Positions 46,275 through 49,389 of a stretch of DNA of 49,389 nucleotides are shown one piece after another. Every line of letters starts with the position of its first letter. The stretch's first letter is position 1. Location: NCBI GenBank assembly GCA_003168215.1, contig PMSW01000101.1, forward strand, positions 7,426 through 56,814, written 5' to 3'. The notes beneath the pieces were generated by a model that saw only the letters and a program-made list of their open reading frames with translations, had not been told where the DNA came from and did no database searches. This DNA comes from Actinomycetota bacterium. Its GTDB lineage: Bacteria; Actinomycetota; Actinomycetes; Streptosporangiales; Streptosporangiaceae. The position numbers and the translations under genes are program-made.

Positions 46275-47060
46275 CTAGCGCGGGCGAATGCCCGTACCCG
46301 GTGTGATCGATGTACGGCCGCCGTCCACGGTGAGTACCGCTCCGGTGATGTAAGCGGACTCCGCGGATGCCAGGAAGAGGGCTAGGTCGGCAATGTCGTC
46401 CGGAGTAGCAGTACGCCCGAGTGGTGTCGCGCGGATTGCCTCGTCGCGATCCCACATAGGCTGGCCCGTGGGAGGCGCCGATGGATCGGCTGGTGATATT
46501 GCTGCCCCGGCGATGTAATTGACCCGGATGCCCTGCGGGCCGTATTCGTGCGCGGCGATATGGGTGAACGGGATCAGTCCGCCCCTGGCCGCGGAATAAG
46601 CCGGCAACCGGGGATTGCCGTATATGCCGTCGACCGAGCCATAGTAAATGATCGAACCGCCACCGCTGCGAGCCAGGGCAGGTTGAAGCGCTTTGGTGTA
46701 AAAGACGGGAGCCAGCAGGTTCACGCGGATGGCCTGCTCCCAATCCCGCATAGTGTCCTTGCCCGCAGGCCACCAATCCAGGAGGGCGGCACAGATCAGC
46801 AAGATGCTGACCGACTCCCAGGCCTGGCCGCAAACCTCGGCCACCTGCATGATCTCCTGCTCATCGTCCGGCCGAGCGCGCTGGACCAGGCACCGGCGAC
46901 CACTAGCGGTGACGGCGCGGGCAAAATTCTGGAGGGTCTCAGCCGAAGGATCCACGGCCATAATCGCAGCGCCCTCGGCCGCGAAACGCAGCGCGCAGGC
47001 GCGGGCCATCGCGGATCCCACGTGAACGATCACCGCGGTACGGTTCTCAAGTCGTCCCAT
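46275..47060 (-). CDS. SDR family protein with degenerate motifs
   Basis: C-terminal SDR features (ADLALFLASAESAYITGAVLTVDGG) but VHVGSAMARA, ICAA and YSAAR replace the canonical motifs. Confidence 0.8.
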   Translation of the reverse strand: MGRLENRTAVIVHVGSAMARACALRFAAEGAAIMAVDPSAETLQNFARAVTASGRRCLVQRARPDDEQEIMQVAEVCGQAWESVSILLICAALLDWWPAGKDTMRDWEQAIRVNLLAPVFYTKALQPALARSGGGSIIYYGSVDGIYGNPRLPAYSAARGGLIPFTHIAAHEYGPQGIRVNYIAGAAISPADPSAPPTGQPMWDRDEAIRATPLGRTATPDDIADLALFLASAESAYITGAVLTVDGGRTSITPGTGIRPR

Positions 47061-47111
47061 AATACATCAGCCCTCGGCCGCTGATCGGTACGAAAACGAT
47101 GATGCGGATTC

Positions 47112-47849
47112 CTACTGACGCCCGCCAGCTACTTCAAGAACGGTGCCCGACACATAGCTGGACATGTCGCTGGCAAGGAATAGCGCAACATTGGCCACTT
47201 CATCCGGCGAGCCTTCCCGTCTGAGGGCGACGTTCGCGATCTTGGAGGCCCAGGCATCGGGGGCGATCTTGGCCGTCCGGTCAGTGCGGATCGTGCCGGG
47301 AGCGATCGCGTTGACCCTGACGCCGTGCGGTCCGACCTCACGCGCGGCCGCCTTCGTCAGGCCGATGATTCCGGCCTTCGCGGCGCTGTAGTTAGTCTGC
47401 CCGGTAAATCCGAGCAGCCCACTCATCGACGACATGTTGATGATCGACCCGCGGCCCCGCGGGCACATCACGGCGGCAGCCGCCCGTACGCCGAGCCACA
47501 CACCGCGCAGATGCACGTCGACGACCGACTGCCAGACGTCAAGCGTCATTTCGGTAAGCGGCGCGTCCTTCGGAACGCCCGCATTGTTGACGATCACATC
47601 GACAGATCCGAAGGCACTCACCGCCGAGCGAACGCACCGCTCCACGTCGGCCTCCGCGCGCACGTCGGCCTGGACGGCGACCGCGGACCCTCCGCCCGCG
47701 GCAATACTGGCGGCGACCTCCTCGGCCTTGTCGATGTCAATGTCGGCGACTACAATAGCTCCCCCATGAGACGCGAACTTCGTTGCGATCGCGCGGCCAA
47801 TTCCATTAGCCGCGCCGGTTACCACAGCACTCTGGCCGGCGAGTAGCAT
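47112..47849 (-). CDS. SDR family oxidoreductase (FabG-like)
   Basis: AVVTGAANGIGRAIATKFA; NNAGVP; YSAAKAGIIGLTKAAARE. Confidence 0.92.
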   Translation of the reverse strand: MLLAGQSAVVTGAANGIGRAIATKFASHGGAIVVADIDIDKAEEVAASIAAGGGSAVAVQADVRAEADVERCVRSAVSAFGSVDVIVNNAGVPKDAPLTEMTLDVWQSVVDVHLRGVWLGVRAAAAVMCPRGRGSIINMSSMSGLLGFTGQTNYSAAKAGIIGLTKAAAREVGPHGVRVNAIAPGTIRTDRTAKIAPDAWASKIANVALRREGSPDEVANVALFLASDMSSYVSGTVLEVAGGRQ

Positions 47850-47940
47850 GAAACTTATTCCTCATTTCTGAATTGCCAGCTGGCGTCATACGACAAGGCC
47901 ACGCAGCGTTTAAGGGCCACGCGAAGGAGCCTACAGCGTC

Positions 47941-47958
47941 GTCAACGATACAGTTGAC
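47941..47958. promoter_or_regulatory. Operator-like palindrome, site G
   Basis: GTCAAC-GATACA-GTTGAC between divergent SDR genes. Confidence 0.82.
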
Positions 47959-48076
47959 GCGAGTGGGGCGCAAGGCGCAAAATCGACTCTGACGTCATCC
48001 GCTTCGCGCCCGATGGCCAGGTGGCTGACTCAGTTGCCTCGTATCTCTGGCGTGGTTTAGCGACTCGGAGGAGCTA

Positions 48077-48853
48077 GTGAAACTACAGGCACGCAGGGTG
48101 ATCGTGACAGGTGGTGCCGCCGGCATCGGGCACGGTATCGTCCTGGCGCTGCTTGAGGCGGGCGCCCAGGTGATCGTGCACGACGTTAACGCAGCGGCTC
48201 TCGAAGAGCTCGAAGCTGAGGCACGGTCGGCGAATCAGAGCGTTGTTACGGCCTGCGTGGATGTCGCTGACGCGCAAGGCGTACGGGACGAGGTCGACAA
48301 GGAATGGTCTATCGGCCCGATCGACATCCTCGTTAACAACGCCGGAATTAACATAGTGAAAGACCCATTCGACTTCAGCGACAGCGACTGGAATAGGATT
48401 CTGTCGGTTAATGTCGGCGGCGTCTGGAATTACAGCCAGTCAGTCGGGAGGCACATGGCCGAGCGTGGCGGCGGAGTAATCATCAACATCGCATCACTCG
48501 CCTCCACTCTCGCCTCGTACCGGCGCGCTCCCTACGTTGCGAGCAAAGGCGCCATCGGCATGCTGACTCGTGCGCTGGCGTTGGACCTGGCTGAGCGGAA
48601 TATTCGCGTCAACGCCGTCGGGCCTGGCGCGGTGAGCAGCACCGGCATGGCGGCGAATCCTGGCGGGCTGCAAGATGACGCTGCGGTCGCGTACACGCCG
48701 ATGCGGCGCCGCGCCACGCCGAGGGACATTGGAAACGCAGTTGTCTTCCTGGCCTCTGACGACGCCGCGATGATAACGGGCCAGCTGCTCATGGTCGACG
48801 GCGGAATCTCGGCCGGGACTCAGATTGGCTCAACCTGGTCGTCGGTCCTATGA
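48077..48853 (+). CDS. SDR family oxidoreductase
   Basis: VIVTGGAAGIGHGIVLALLEAG; NNAGIN; YVASKGAIGMLTRALALDLAERNIRVNAVGPGAV. Confidence 0.93.
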   Translation: MKLQARRVIVTGGAAGIGHGIVLALLEAGAQVIVHDVNAAALEELEAEARSANQSVVTACVDVADAQGVRDEVDKEWSIGPIDILVNNAGINIVKDPFDFSDSDWNRILSVNVGGVWNYSQSVGRHMAERGGGVIINIASLASTLASYRRAPYVASKGAIGMLTRALALDLAERNIRVNAVGPGAVSSTGMAANPGGLQDDAAVAYTPMRRRATPRDIGNAVVFLASDDAAMITGQLLMVDGGISAGTQIGSTWSSVL

Positions 48854-49151
48854 CGCGCACAGCAACTTCGTCGCCCCGATCCTTTGCCGCGCAGTTTCCC
48901 ACGCATCGGTAGCTGCAGCCGCCACGGCGGGGGTTACCCGCCTGGCCGCAGCCTCGTCGAGGCGCGCCGACTCGATCTGGATCCGTGATCGCCTCAGGCT
49001 GGCGGCGTCCCTGACAACCCGGCGCACTCGTCGGCATCACCGTGGTCGCTGATACGACGCCCGGCGATCTGGCTGCAGGTAGACCACGACCGAGGCGGGT
49101 TTGGCCGCGTGACTTGACCCTTGCCTTCGTCGCCGAACAGCGCCCTGCCCG

Positions 49152-49290
49152 GCAGCATCGTTCATTCGCCGCACCCGCTGCGGCAAGCCCGGCTGCGCCT
49201 GCAACGCCGACCCGCCATCCCCGCACGGCCCCTACATCCAGTGGACCCGCACCGTCAACGGCAAGACTGTCACCCGGACGAATTATGTGA
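49152..49290 (+). pseudogene. Remnant of a DUF6788-like protein
   Basis: Frame starting at 49170 reads RTRCGKPGCACNADPPSPHGPYIQWTRTVNGKTVTR with no supporting full-length ORF. Confidence 0.5.
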
Positions 49291-49389
49291 CACGATTCGA
49301 GCTGGCTGGCATCGAAATATCTCCCGGGCGCGCGTCAGCGAGGACCGCCGAGCACGTCGGTTTCTTCCTCATCGGGCTCGGGGCCGCCG

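Noticed and set aside
22497-47958. KstR/KstR2 steroid-regulon operator
   Set aside because: From memory the KstR consensus has AAC-N2-GTT spacing; here the arms are separated by N6, so the regulator is probably different.
48825-49290. Small + strand ORFs at the right end as genes
   Set aside because: Low-complexity translations without recognisable motifs, and out of frame with the DUF6788-like remnant.

Overview
High-GC actinomycete chromosomal window (basis: codon usage, GTG/TTG starts, protein families). Left part (about 1-9.5 kb): an apparent operon with a ROK protein, a family-5 substrate-binding protein, two Dpp/Opp-type permeases, two ATPases, a GH4 phospho-glycosidase-like enzyme and a BadF/GlcNAc-kinase-like ATPase. 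It is preceded by a perfect 13-bp inverted repeat. Middle (9.8-22.2 kb): a translationally coupled GT2 / acyl-CoA dehydrogenase-like / PIG-L deacetylase / NodS-like methyltransferase cassette, several single genes (nitroreductase, TrmH-type methyltransferase, GH3, VWA protein, APH-type phosphotransferase, FMN split-barrel protein, oligoribonuclease) and tRNA-His(GTG). Right part (22.5-48.9 kb): a roughly 25-gene catabolic island with two luciferase-like flavin oxidoreductases, a P450, a flavin reductase fused to an IclR-effector-like domain, five SDRs, two acyl-CoA dehydrogenases, two enoyl-CoA hydratases, thiolase-like + DUF35, SMP-30 lactonase, acyl-CoA ligase, a split B12-dependent acyl-CoA mutase with MeaB, a ribose-type ABC importer and one TetR regulator. 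The main finding is a repeated palindrome, (G)TCAAC-N6-GTTGA(C), at seven places, each in front of a transcription unit of this island (five with a perfect core, two with one mismatch). I did not see it elsewhere in the window. It defines a candidate single-regulator regulon for an apparently undescribed degradation pathway for a cyclic or branched compound. All family calls come from reading motifs by eye; no database search was run.
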